Origin: Amycolatopsis vastitatis
GTDB lineage: Bacteria; Actinomycetota; Actinomycetes; Mycobacteriales; Pseudonocardiaceae
DNA length: 64,000 nucleotides
Direction of reading: 5' to 3'
Assembly: GCF_002234595.1 (NCBI RefSeq)
Contig: NZ_NMUL01000007.1
Coordinates: 186,001 to 250,000, forward strand
Below are positions 55,616 through 64,000 of this stretch, one piece after another (position 1 is the first letter of the stretch; every line of letters begins with the position of its first letter). The notes under the pieces are model-generated. The model did not search any database, was not told where the DNA came from, and saw only the letters and a program-made list of their open reading frames with translations. The position numbers and the translations under genes were made by a program.

Positions 55616-58447
55616 GTGGCCAGTAGCCCTTCTCCCTCCCCGGCCGAGGCCTATTCGGCCTCCACGCGCCGCGGGAAGTACCCCCAGCTGACCCGCTTCG
55701 CCGCGGAGGCGTCCTTCGAGTTCGACCAGTTCCAGATCCGCGGGTGCGAGGCCCTCGAGGGCGGTCACGGCGTGCTCGTCTGCGCGCCCACCGGGGCGGG
55801 CAAGACCGTGGTCGGCGAGTTCGCCGTGCACCTGGCGCTGGCCGAGGGCCGCAAGTGCTTCTACACGACGCCGATCAAGGCGTTGTCGAACCAGAAGTAC
55901 GCCGACCTCGCCGCCCGATACGGCAACGACGCCGTCGGCCTGCTGACCGGGGACACCTCGATCAACGGGAACGCCCAGGTGGTCGTGATGACCACCGAGG
56001 TGCTGCGGAACATGCTGTACGCCGGTTCCTCCACCATCACCGACCTCGGGTACGTGGTCATGGACGAGGTGCACTACCTCGCCGACCGGTTCCGCGGCGC
56101 GGTCTGGGAGGAGGTGATCCTGCACCTGCCCGAGCACGTCCGCGTGGTGGGGCTGTCGGCGACGGTCAGCAACGCCGAGGAGTTCGGCGAGTGGCTGGTC
56201 GAGGTGCGGGGTGACACGACTGTGGTCGTCGACGAGCACCGGCCGGTGCCGCTGTGGCAGCACATGCTCGTCGGGAACCGCCTGCTGGACCTGTTCGCCG
56301 GCGAGGACGTCCACGCGCCCGGCGCGGAGCTGCGCATCAACCCGACCTTGCTGCGCCGGACCGAGGAGATCGGCCGCCAGTACGCGCCGGCGGGTTTCCG
56401 CGGCCCGCGTGGGCGGCGGGGTGCGCCGTCGCGGATGCCGCGGTTCCGGCCGCCGTCGCGGGTGGACGTGGTCGAGCAGCTGGACCGGGCGGGGTTGCTG
56501 CCGGCGATCGTGTTCATCTTTTCGCGTGCCGGGTGTGATGCGGCGGTGGCGCAGTGCGTGCGGTCGGGGTTGCGGCTGAACGGGCCGGGTGAGGTCGAGG
56601 AGATCCGCCGGGTCATCGAGGAGCGCACGGCCGATCTGCCCGAGGGTGATCTCGGGGTGCTGGGGTACTGGGAATGGCGGGAGGCCCTCGAGCGAGGTAT
56701 CGCGGGGCACCACGCCGGGTTGCTGCCGGCGTTCAAGGAGACCGTCGAGGAGCTGTTCGTCCGGGGGCTGGTGAAGGTCGTGTTCGCGACCGAGACGCTG
56801 GCGCTGGGGATCAACATGCCGGCTCGCACGGTGGTGCTGGAACGCCTGGTGAAGTACAACGGCGAGGCGCACGTGGACCTGACGCCGGGGGAGTACACGC
56901 AGCTGACCGGGCGGGCGGGGCGGCGGGGGATCGACGTCGAGGGCCATGCCGTGGTGGCGTGGCAGCCGGGGGTGGATCCGAAGCAGGTGGCGGGGCTGGC
57001 GTCGACGCGGACGTATCCGCTGCGGTCGTCGTTCCGGCCCGGCTACAACATGGCGGTGAACCTGGTCGCGCAGGTCGGTGCGGCGGAGGCTCGTGAGCTG
57101 CTGGAGCAGTCGTTCGCGCAGTTCCAGGCCGACCGGTCGGTGGTGGGTACGGCGCGCCGGATCGAGCGGAACAAGGAGGCCCTCAAGGGCTATACGGCCG
57201 CGGTGACCGGGGATTTCGACGAGATGCTGGAGTACGTCGAGCTGCGGGCGAAGATTTCGGCGCGGGAGAAGGCGTTGTCGCGGCAGAACACCGCGGTGCG
57301 GCGCGCGGGTACGGCGGAGTCGCTGGAGAAGCTGCGGAAGGGTGATGTGATCGCGGTTCCGGCGGGTCGCCGGGCGGGGCTGGCGGTGGTCGTCGATCCG
57401 GGGCTCGATCCGATCCGGGAGCCGCGGCCGGTCGTGGTGACGGAGGATCGCTGGTCGGGGCCGTTGTCGGTGGCGGACTTCCCGGCGCCGGTGGAGGCGC
57501 TGGGGCGGATCAAGCTGCCGAAGCACATCGAGCTGCGTTCGCCGAAGACGCGTCGTGACATCGCTTCGACGTTGCGGAACGCGGGGATTTCGTTGCCGGG
57601 TAAGCAGAAGCGGCGTTCGGGGGCGAACGAGGACGGTGAGCTGGCCGCGTTGCGGCGGGCGTTGCGGGCGCATCCGGGTCATGGGCTGGCCGAGCGGGAG
57701 GCGAACCTGCGCTGGGTCGAGCGGTACCAGCGGCTGGCCGCGGAGACGCAGCAGCTGGAGCGGAAGGTGGCCGCGACGACGCACTCGCTGGCGCGGGCGT
57801 TCGACCGGATCTTGGCGTTGCTGGGTGAGCGCGGTTATCTGGCAGCGGCGCGAAGCGCCTCCGTTGAGGGTGGTGGCGGGGGCATGGATGGACTGGGGCC
57901 GGAGTCGGCGGGGGATGGCGAGGATCGGGTCACCGAGCACGGGCGGCGGCTGACCCGGCTCTACAGCGAGTCGGATCTGCTGGCGGCGGAGTGCATCCGG
58001 CACGGGGTGTGGCGTGACCTGAACCCGGCGGAGCTGGCCGCGGTCGTGTCGACGCTGGTGTTCGAAGCGCGTCGTGACACGGCGGGTGAGCCGCGGTTGC
58101 CGGGTGGTGCGGTGCCCGAGGCGTGGCAGGAGACGGCGCGGTTGTGGGTGGAGCTGACCGAGGACGAGCGGCGGCACCGGCTGGATCGGACGCGGGAGCC
58201 CGACGCCGGGTTCGCGTGGCCGGTTTATCGCTGGGCGCGTGGTGAATCCTTGGAGAAGGTGCTCACGGCGGCGGAGGCGAACGGCCAGGAGCTGTCGGCG
58301 GGTGATTTCGTGCGGTGGTCGCGGCAGGTGATCGACCTGCTCGACCAGATCCGTGACGTGCTCGGCAAGGGTGATCCGGTCGGGGCGGCGGCGGCGGACG
58401 CGGTGAAGGCTCTTCGCCGGGGGGTCGTGGCCGCGGGTGCGGCGTGA
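55616..58447 (+). CDS. helY: DEAD/DEAH-box RNA/DNA helicase HelY (Ski2/Mtr4-like)
   Basis: A 943-aa superfamily 2 helicase. Motif I is APTGAGKT (about 60-67), motif II DEVH (VMDEVHYL near 148-155), motif III LSATVSN and motif VI TGRAGRRGID. The C-terminal part holds an Mtr4-type arch/helical domain. Likely RNA processing or degradation. The same order tatA-tatC-helY occurs in M. tuberculosis (Rv2094c-Rv2092c). GTG with GACGAG upstream; no clear -10 at leaderless spacing. Confidence 0.94.
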   Translation: MASSPSPSPAEAYSASTRRGKYPQLTRFAAEASFEFDQFQIRGCEALEGGHGVLVCAPTGAGKTVVGEFAVHLALAEGRKCFYTTPIKALSNQKYADLAARYGNDAVGLLTGDTSINGNAQVVVMTTEVLRNMLYAGSSTITDLGYVVMDEVHYLADRFRGAVWEEVILHLPEHVRVVGLSATVSNAEEFGEWLVEVRGDTTVVVDEHRPVPLWQHMLVGNRLLDLFAGEDVHAPGAELRINPTLLRRTEEIGRQYAPAGFRGPRGRRGAPSRMPRFRPPSRVDVVEQLDRAGLLPAIVFIFSRAGCDAAVAQCVRSGLRLNGPGEVEEIRRVIEERTADLPEGDLGVLGYWEWREALERGIAGHHAGLLPAFKETVEELFVRGLVKVVFATETLALGINMPARTVVLERLVKYNGEAHVDLTPGEYTQLTGRAGRRGIDVEGHAVVAWQPGVDPKQVAGLASTRTYPLRSSFRPGYNMAVNLVAQVGAAEARELLEQSFAQFQADRSVVGTARRIERNKEALKGYTAAVTGDFDEMLEYVELRAKISAREKALSRQNTAVRRAGTAESLEKLRKGDVIAVPAGRRAGLAVVVDPGLDPIREPRPVVVTEDRWSGPLSVADFPAPVEALGRIKLPKHIELRSPKTRRDIASTLRNAGISLPGKQKRRSGANEDGELAALRRALRAHPGHGLAEREANLRWVERYQRLAAETQQLERKVAATTHSLARAFDRILALLGERGYLAAARSASVEGGGGGMDGLGPESAGDGEDRVTEHGRRLTRLYSESDLLAAECIRHGVWRDLNPAELAAVVSTLVFEARRDTAGEPRLPGGAVPEAWQETARLWVELTEDERRHRLDRTREPDAGFAWPVYRWARGESLEKVLTAAEANGQELSAGDFVRWSRQVIDLLDQIRDVLGKGDPVGAAAADAVKALRRGVVAAGAA

Positions 58448-58603
58448 ACTTCGTGTAAGCCCTGCTCCAGACGGCGGAGGCGGTGAGCGTGGACACGTGT
58501 GCTCGGCTGCGACCTGTGGTTGGATCGCGTCGACACCGTGCGTATGCGGCTCGACGGCGGTCGGGGTGGACAGCGAGATGATCGAAGCAGGCGGAGGCAG
58601 ACG

Positions 58604-59365
58604 ATGAGCACGCCGTATGGCGGCAACGACCCACAGCAGCCCCAGTACGGGCAGCAGCCGGGCGGCGCGTACCCGCCGAGCGGCCAGCAGGAACAGCCTC
58701 AGTGGGGTCAGCAGCCGCCTTCCCATGACCCGAACCAGCAGCAGTGGGGCCAGCCGCAGCAGCCCCAGCAGCCGCAGCAGTGGGGTCAGCAGCCGGGTGG
58801 GTACAGCCCGCCGCAGCAGCCGCAGTGGGGTCAGCAGCCCCCGCCCTACGGTCAGCAGCCGCCGGGGTACCCGCAGAGCGGGCCGCAGGCCCAGCCGCAG
58901 TACGGGCAGCCGGGTGGGGCGTATCCGCAGAGTGGTCCTCAGGCGCAGCCGCAGTACGGGCAGCCGCAGCCGGGCCAGTACGACTACGGCCAGCAGCAGT
59001 TCCCGGGTCAGGGCGCGCCGGAGGGGGAGCAGCCGGCGAAGTCGTCGAAGAAGGGCCTGTTGATCGGGGTCGTGGCGCTGGTCGTGGTGCTCGCGGTGGT
59101 CGGTGTGCTGGGTTTCGTGACGCCCGGGTTCTTCAAGACGCAGGTCTTCAACAACACGCAGATGCAGACCGACGTCCAGAAGCTGCTCACCGAGACGTAC
59201 AAGATCGACGGTGTCACCGCGGTCACCTGCCCGGCCGAGCAGAAGGTCGAGGACGGGGCGAAGTTCGAGTGCACCGCGACGATCGCCGGCAAGCCGCAGC
59301 AGGTGCCGATCACGGTGAAGGGCGACGGCGGCAACTACGAGGTTTCCCCGCCCGCCTCCAAGTAG
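58604..59365 (+). CDS. Membrane protein with Gln/Pro/Gly-rich N-terminus and DUF4333 domain
   Basis: A 253-aa protein. Residues 1-145 are QQPQWGQQP/GQQPGGY-type low-complexity repeats, followed by KSSKKG, a transmembrane helix (about 151-173) and an outer DUF4333 domain with two cysteines (VTCPAEQ, FECTATI). It occupies the position of M. tuberculosis Rv2091c. GGCGGAGG is 7 bases before the ATG. It shares its N-terminal repeat style with the protein at 29419-30306. Confidence 0.86.
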   Translation: MSTPYGGNDPQQPQYGQQPGGAYPPSGQQEQPQWGQQPPSHDPNQQQWGQPQQPQQPQQWGQQPGGYSPPQQPQWGQQPPPYGQQPPGYPQSGPQAQPQYGQPGGAYPQSGPQAQPQYGQPQPGQYDYGQQQFPGQGAPEGEQPAKSSKKGLLIGVVALVVVLAVVGVLGFVTPGFFKTQVFNNTQMQTDVQKLLTETYKIDGVTAVTCPAEQKVEDGAKFECTATIAGKPQQVPITVKGDGGNYEVSPPASK

Positions 59366-59436
59366 TGGCGTGACCGAGGTCCGGTCGCCGGGAATTCCGG
59401 TGGCCGGACTTCGTCGTCTCCGGAGATGATCCGGGG

Positions 59437-60633
59437 ATGAGCGACTTCGAGATCCGGACGCTGGGCGTCGATGAGCACCGCGGGGCGAGTGACTTGTTCC
59501 GCGGCACGGTGCATTTTCCGCCCGCCGACGACACCGAATGGGAGCGCACGGCCCGGACGTACCAGCCGGGCGGGACGCTCGGGGCGTTCGGGCCGGACCT
59601 CGTCGGCACCGCGCGGGCTTTCGACGCGGAGTTGACCGTTCCGGGCGGGGCGCGGCTGCCGATGGCGGCTGTCACGGGGGTCGGTGTCCGCGCCGACCGG
59701 ACTCGCCGTGGCATCTTGCGGGCGTTGATGACGGCGCAGCTGGAGGACTTCGCGGGGCGTGGCGTGGTGTTCGCGAACCTGCTCGCTTCCGAAGCCGCCA
59801 TTTACGGCCGGTTCGGCTACGGCCTGGCGACGCGGTGCCGCACCTACGGCGTCGACCGGCATCGGGCCCGGGTGCGCCCGGACGCGCCGGCGGGCGGTGA
59901 GATCGAGCTGCTGGAGATCGACCGGGCTTTCGAGGTCTGCCCGGGCATCTACGAGCGTCTTCGGCACCGGCCGGGGGGCATGACGCGCCCGGAGGTGCTG
60001 TGGCGGCTGTATGAGAACCAGGCGCGCCGCCGGACGCAGCCGATGAAGACGGTGGTGCACCACGGGCCGGACGGGCCGGACGGGTTCGCCCGGTACTTCG
60101 TCGAAGGCGGGCACGGTCAGCCGAAGCAGCTGGAGGTGATGGACCTGTTCGCCGGTTCCCCGGCCGCGTTCGCCGGGTTGTGGCGGTTCCTGCTGGGCGT
60201 GGATCTGGTGGACCGGGTCGTGGCCGAGGAACGTGCGCTCGACGAGCCGATCGAGCTGATCCTGGCCGACCACCGGCACGCCACCGTCGAGCAGGTCGCC
60301 GACGAGCACTGGATCCGGCTCGTCGACGTCCCGGAGGCGCTGGCCGCGCGCGAGTACGGGCACGCCGCCCCGGTCGTCCTGGAGGTGGTGGACCCGCTGC
60401 TGCCCGGCAACGGCGGTGCCTACCGGATCGGCCCGGACGGTGCCGAGCGCACCGAGGGGCCTGCCGCGCTCCGCCTCGACGTCACCTCGCTCGCGATGGT
60501 CTACCTCGGTACCTGGCGGGTTTCGTCGCTGGCCGACGCGGGCCGGATCGAGGTGCGTGACCCGGCCGCTCCGGCGGCCGCGGACGTGCTCTTCGGCACG
60601 CGCGTCGTGTCCTGGAGCGGTTCTTACTTCTAA
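59437..60633 (+). CDS. Eis-like GNAT N-acetyltransferase (paralogue 1)
   Basis: A 398-aa three-domain acetyltransferase: two GNAT folds plus a sterol-carrier-like C-terminal domain. The acetyl-CoA motif is VGVRADRTRRGILRAL. IYGRFGYG holds the catalytic Tyr, and the chain ends in Phe, whose free carboxylate is the general base in Eis. Such enzymes acetylate aminoglycosides at several amines or, physiologically, other amines. ATG 59437. Followed 42 bp later by a second copy. Confidence 0.88.
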   Translation: MSDFEIRTLGVDEHRGASDLFRGTVHFPPADDTEWERTARTYQPGGTLGAFGPDLVGTARAFDAELTVPGGARLPMAAVTGVGVRADRTRRGILRALMTAQLEDFAGRGVVFANLLASEAAIYGRFGYGLATRCRTYGVDRHRARVRPDAPAGGEIELLEIDRAFEVCPGIYERLRHRPGGMTRPEVLWRLYENQARRRTQPMKTVVHHGPDGPDGFARYFVEGGHGQPKQLEVMDLFAGSPAAFAGLWRFLLGVDLVDRVVAEERALDEPIELILADHRHATVEQVADEHWIRLVDVPEALAAREYGHAAPVVLEVVDPLLPGNGGAYRIGPDGAERTEGPAALRLDVTSLAMVYLGTWRVSSLADAGRIEVRDPAAPAAADVLFGTRVVSWSGSYF

Positions 60634-60675
60634 AACGGGATGCCCGCTCCGGTGCCGGGCGGCAAGATCGGGAGG

Positions 60676-61893
60676 ATGACCGCTTTCGAAGTCCGCCCGA
60701 TCACCGACGACGAGCGCCGCAGCACGCTGGACCTGCTGCGCCGGGCGTTGCACACCCGGCGCATCACCGACGACGCCTGGGCCCGGTCCGCGGTGTCCTG
60801 GCCCGCCGAGCACAAGTTCGCCGCTTTCGAGGGCGGAGATCCGATCGGCATCGTCAGCTCCTTCGACACCGAGATCGCCGTTCCCGGCGGGCGGGCCGTG
60901 CCCGTCGCGGCGGTCGACGGTGTGGGCGTGCGTGCCGACCGGACCCGGCGCGGGGTGCTCAGCGCGATGATGGCCGCGCAGCTGGGGGACTTCGCGGCAC
61001 GCGGGTTGCCGTTGGCGGTCCTGCACGCCAGCGAGCCCACCATCTACGGCCGGTTCGGCTACGGCTCGGCGGCGCTCGGCAAGACCCTGCGGGTCGCACG
61101 GCCCGCGGCTCGTTTTCACGAGCGCGTCCCGGCTGTGGGTGACGTCCGGATGCTCACGCCCGAAGAGGCGGTGAAGGAGCTTCCCGCGTTGTATGAGCGC
61201 ATCGGGTTGCACCGGCCGGGCATGATCGCGCGTCCGGACGTGTGGTGGCCCGCCACGCACGAGCGGCACGTCGGCCCGGACGCCGGCTACCTCGTGGCTG
61301 TCCACAGTGGACCGGATGGCGACGACGGGTTCGTCGTGTACGACACGATCGGCCGCCGGTCGCTCGACTCGCCGGACGAAGGTGCCGTGCTGGACGTCCG
61401 CGATCTGCACGCTGCCGGCCCGGCGGCGCGGGCCGCGCTGTGGCGGTTCCTGCTGTCGGTCGACCTGGTCTCGGGTGTGCACGCCCGCCACCGCCCGGTC
61501 GACGAGCCCCTTGCCGTGATGCTGACCGACCACCGGCACGCCGCCACCCTCGCCGTCGAGGACGACCTGTGGCTGCGGCCGGTCGACGTCGAGGCCGCAC
61601 TCGGCGCCCGCTCCTACCGCGCGGCCGGTCCCGTGGTGCTCGCGGTGACCGACCGGACGCTGACGGCCAACACCGGGCACTACGAGGTCGGCCCGGACGG
61701 TGTCCGGCGGACCTCCGCGGCCCCGGACCTGGCCCTCGACGTGGACACCCTCGGCATGCTCTACCTCGGGCAGTGGAGCGTCACGGCGCTGGCGCACGCG
61801 GGCCGGATCGAAGTCCGCGACGAGGCGGCCGTGGCGCGGGCCGACGAGCTGTTCACCACGGTCACCGCGCCGTGGTGCGGCACGCACTTCTAA
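60676..61893 (+). CDS. Eis-like GNAT N-acetyltransferase (paralogue 2)
   Basis: A 405-aa paralogue of the upstream gene with the same features: VGVRADRTRRGVLSAM, IYGRFGYG, and a C-terminal Phe. The two probably arose by tandem duplication and have diverged widely. GGGAGG immediately precedes ATG 60676. Stop overlaps the convergent exonuclease gene by 4 bp. Confidence 0.88.
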   Translation: MTAFEVRPITDDERRSTLDLLRRALHTRRITDDAWARSAVSWPAEHKFAAFEGGDPIGIVSSFDTEIAVPGGRAVPVAAVDGVGVRADRTRRGVLSAMMAAQLGDFAARGLPLAVLHASEPTIYGRFGYGSAALGKTLRVARPAARFHERVPAVGDVRMLTPEEAVKELPALYERIGLHRPGMIARPDVWWPATHERHVGPDAGYLVAVHSGPDGDDGFVVYDTIGRRSLDSPDEGAVLDVRDLHAAGPAARAALWRFLLSVDLVSGVHARHRPVDEPLAVMLTDHRHAATLAVEDDLWLRPVDVEAALGARSYRAAGPVVLAVTDRTLTANTGHYEVGPDGVRRTSAAPDLALDVDTLGMLYLGQWSVTALAHAGRIEVRDEAAVARADELFTTVTAPWCGTHF

Positions 61894-62840
61894 GCGCCGG
61901 GCAGGGCCTTCAGGAGGCGTTCGACCGAGTTGCCGAGGTTCCACCGCTCGGCCAGCTCGGCGACGCGCTCCGGGTCGGCCGGGGTGGCCGGCACGGGGTC
62001 GGGGCGGGACTGCTCCACCGGGGCGTCGACGGCGACCTTGACCACGGTCGGCGCGACCGCGAGGTAGTCGGCGGCCTCCGACAGCCGCAGGCGGGTCTTC
62101 AGCGGCACCTGCGAGTCCCCGGCCGAGGCCGCCGCCAGCAGTGCCTCGAGCGAACCGAACTGCGTGATCAGCTTCGCCGCGGTCTTCTCGCCGATCCCGG
62201 CGACGCCGGGCAGCCCGTCGGAGGGGTCGCCGCGCAGGGCCGCCATGTCCGCGTACGCCGGGCCGGCCGTCTCGCGGGGGAGGCTGTAGCGCTCGGCGAT
62301 TTCGGCCGGGCCCAGCACCTCGGCCTTGGCCCAGCCCTTGCCGACGTAGATCACCGACGCGGGCGACGGCTCGGTGCGCACCAGCTGGAACAGGTCCCGG
62401 TCGCCGGTGATCACCTCGACCGGGTCGGTCTTCTCGCGGGTCGCCAGCGCGCCGATGACGTCGTCGGCCTCGTAACCCGCCGCCTCCGCCGTGGCGAACC
62501 CGAACGCCTCCAGCAGGTCCAGGATGATCGGCACCTGCGGGGTGAGCGTGTCGGGGACCACTTCGACGTCCGGGCCGCTGCCGGTCTCCTCGGCCACCCG
62601 GTGCGCCTTGTAGCTGGGCAGCAGGTCGGTGCGGAACTTCGGCCGCCAGTCCGCGTCCAGGCAGCACACCAGCCGTGCCGGGCGCCGGTCGGTGAGGATG
62701 CGCGCGATCGTGTCGGCGAACCCGCGCACGGCGTTCACCTGCGTTCCGTCCGCGGCGCGCATCGAGTCGGGCAGGGCGAAGAACGAACGGAAGTACAGGC
62801 TCGCGGAGTCGAGCAGGGCAAGGGATCCGGTCACCCGCAC
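61890..62840 (-). CDS. 5'-3' exonuclease (PolA N-terminal domain-like)
   Basis: A 316-aa flap/5' nuclease resembling the exonuclease domain of DNA polymerase I, as in M. tuberculosis Rv2090. Metal-site aspartates are in LLDSASLYFR, CLDADWRP, YEADDVIG and ITGDRDLFQ, with the H3TH DNA-binding motif in GIGEKTAAKLI. The start is GTG 62840 or, more likely, GTG 62834, which lies 6 bases after CAGGCT. Likely role in Okazaki fragment or repair flap removal. Confidence 0.92.
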   Translation of the reverse strand: MRVTGSLALLDSASLYFRSFFALPDSMRAADGTQVNAVRGFADTIARILTDRRPARLVCCLDADWRPKFRTDLLPSYKAHRVAEETGSGPDVEVVPDTLTPQVPIILDLLEAFGFATAEAAGYEADDVIGALATREKTDPVEVITGDRDLFQLVRTEPSPASVIYVGKGWAKAEVLGPAEIAERYSLPRETAGPAYADMAALRGDPSDGLPGVAGIGEKTAAKLITQFGSLEALLAAASAGDSQVPLKTRLRLSEAADYLAVAPTVVKVAVDAPVEQSRPDPVPATPADPERVAELAERWNLGNSVERLLKALPGA

Positions 62841-62913
62841 AGCCTGCCACGCCCGGCCCGCTCGAGGGGCGCGCCACGGGCTTCCGACGGCGCGAACGGG
62901 TACTGCTCGCGCC

Positions 62914-62961
62914 GGTCGTGAGCGCGTAACAGTGTTAGAACACTGTTACGCACTCACGACC
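62914..62961. repeat. 48-bp palindrome, sister of the one at 23089
   Basis: 23-bp arms (62914-62936, 62939-62961) with one mismatch and a 2-base centre. The outer arm begins GGTCGTGAG as at 23089, while the inner arm (GCGTAACAGTGTT) is different. It lies between divergent genes, where a terminator is not needed. Confidence 0.8.
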
Positions 62962-63071
62962 CGGCCACGGCAGGGAACGCTGCCTGTCGGTGGGGAGGTG
63001 GGTCACCCGGCCCGGCATGTCGTGGCCCCGGGCACGCCGGCCGCCGCGTCCGGCCCACTAGGCTCGGCCCC

Positions 63072-64000
63072 ATGTCGCGCCGTTCCCTCCACACGCCCGC
63101 CCCCGACGCCGCCGCCCTCCGCGCCCGGCTGGACCGCGCCCGCGCCGCCGCGGCCGCCGCGAGCACCGACGCCCTGCTGATCGCGCCCGGCTCCGACCTG
63201 CGCTACCTGCTCGGCCAGGCCGGCGGCTCGTTCGAGCGGCTCACCACCCTGGTGGTCCCGGCCGACGGCACGCCCGCGCTGGTCGTGCCGAAGCTGGAGG
63301 CGCCCGGCTACGCCGACGTCCCGACCGACGAGCTGGGCGTCGAGCTGCTCACCTGGGTGGACGGCGACGACCCGTACAAGCTGGTCGCCGACCGGCTCGG
63401 CAAGCCCGGCCGCGTCGCGGTCAGCGACTTCACCCCCGCCCTGCACGTGCTCGCCCTGCGGGCGGCGCTGGGTGAGGCCGAGCAGACGCTGGCCGGCCCG
63501 GTCGTGCGGGAGCTGCGGATGCGCAAGGACGCGGCGGAGATCGCGTCGCTGCGCGAGGCGGGCGCGGCGATCGACCGCGTGCACGCCCGCGTCCCGGAGT
63601 TCCTGCGGCCCGGCCGCACCGAGGCCGAGGTCGGCGCCGACATCGCCGCGGCCATCGTCGAGGAGGGCCACGTCCGGGCGGACTTCGTGATCGTCGGCTC
63701 CGGCCCGAACGGCGCCAGCCCGCACCACGACGTCTCCGGCCGCGTCATCGAGCGCGGTGACGTCGTGGTCGTCGACATCGGCGGCCCGCTGCCGGCGGGC
63801 TACAACTCCGACTCCACCCGCACCTACGCCGTCGGCGAGCCGCGTGACGCCGACGTCGCCGAGACGTACGCGGTGCTGCAGCGCGCCCAGGCGGCCGCGG
63901 TCGCCGCGGTGCGGCCCGGGGTGACCGCCGAGGCCGTCGACGCCGCCGCGCGCGACGTCATCGCCGAGGCCGGGTTCGGCGAGTACTTCATCCACCGCAC
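63072..64000 (+). CDS. pepE: M24 Xaa-Pro-type aminopeptidase (PepE/PepQ-like), C-terminus outside window
   Basis: About 309 codons are present; the gene runs off the right edge. An N-terminal creatinase-like domain (DALLIAPGSDLRYLLG) is followed by the M24 pita-bread fold: PHHDVSGR, the metal aspartates in VVDIGG and YNSDSTRTY, and the last visible segment EYFIHR, which leads into the next metal histidine. It probably hydrolyses Xaa-Pro dipeptides. ATG 63072 is 7 bases after TAGGCT (63059-63064): leaderless. Synteny with Rv2089c supports the name. Confidence 0.9.
   Translation, partial: MSRRSLHTPAPDAAALRARLDRARAAAAAASTDALLIAPGSDLRYLLGQAGGSFERLTTLVVPADGTPALVVPKLEAPGYADVPTDELGVELLTWVDGDDPYKLVADRLGKPGRVAVSDFTPALHVLALRAALGEAEQTLAGPVVRELRMRKDAAEIASLREAGAAIDRVHARVPEFLRPGRTEAEVGADIAAAIVEEGHVRADFVIVGSGPNGASPHHDVSGRVIERGDVVVVDIGGPLPAGYNSDSTRTYAVGEPRDADVAETYAVLQRAQAAAVAAVRPGVTAEAVDAAARDVIAEAGFGEYFIHR

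Noticed and set aside
57464..57486. TTGTCGGTG inside helY, a perfect half of the PafBC motif
   Set aside because: The hexamer 8 bp downstream is CCCGGC, not TANNNT, and the site is deep inside a coding region.
59335..62877. 1180-codon minus-strand frame across both Eis genes
   Set aside because: Antisense shadow; the plus strand encodes two complete acetyltransferases and the frame runs through the exonuclease gene in another phase.

Overview
The window reads as a chromosomal core segment of a high-GC filamentous actinomycete, most likely Pseudonocardiales and probably Amycolatopsis-like. The evidence is the strongly G/C-ending codon use, the mycothiol ligase gene mshC, a complete Pup-proteasome locus, and many start codons sitting 6-7 bases after a TANNNT hexamer (leaderless starts). 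No rRNA, tRNA, CRISPR array, insertion sequence, phage gene or large biosynthetic gene cluster was seen. From memory, gene content and order follow the Mycobacterium tuberculosis block from mshC (Rv2130c) down to pepE (Rv2089c), mirrored so that most of these genes lie on the + strand. The genus is an inference.

Layout. Bases 1-15.5 kb: a methyltransferase fragment, a MoxR ATPase/VWA pair, an amidohydrolase divergent from a TipA-type MerR regulator, mshC, an ABC-F protein with a MarR gene and a short upstream ORF, an ArsR-MFS pair, a metallophosphoesterase, a CGNR-like regulator divergent from a phosphotriesterase-family hydrolase, and a PAC2 protein. 15.5-30.3 kb: B12-dependent metH, a HAD phosphatase, Ada-AlkA and Ogt (alkylation repair), hisE-hisG, an orphan ParA-like ATPase, a thioesterase and RecB-like nuclease operon, an M50 protease, tRNA m1A58 methyltransferase, a pentapeptide-repeat protein and two anchored envelope proteins.

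30.6-52.3 kb is the Pup-proteasome region: mpa, dop, pup, prcB, prcA, pafA, pafB, pafC. It is interrupted by an apparently accessory block (32.5-38.2 kb: EamA transporter, DUF3626-like protein, F420-type oxidoreductase, ArsR regulator, small HTH protein, aldo/keto reductase, lipoprotein, NUDIX) and by smaller inserts between prcA and pafA and between pafA and pafB. Mpa unfolds pupylated substrates for the PrcBA protease, PafA ligates Pup and Dop removes it. PafB and PafC are the WYL-domain DNA-damage regulator, not proteasome subunits. 52.3-64 kb: tatA, tatC, a lipid-kinase-like gene, helY helicase, a DUF4333 membrane protein, two Eis-type acetyltransferases, a 5'-3' exonuclease and a truncated M24 peptidase.

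The most notable non-coding signals are: a perfect match to the PafBC-dependent (RecA-NDp) promoter at mpa, with near matches at pup and at the RecB-like nuclease; a 16-bp sequence GTATAACGMCCTATAC present four times; long near-perfect palindromes between genes, two of them 48 bp with a shared outer arm; a 21-bp repeat array that reverses orientation; and several regulator genes facing dyad operators that overlap their own promoters.
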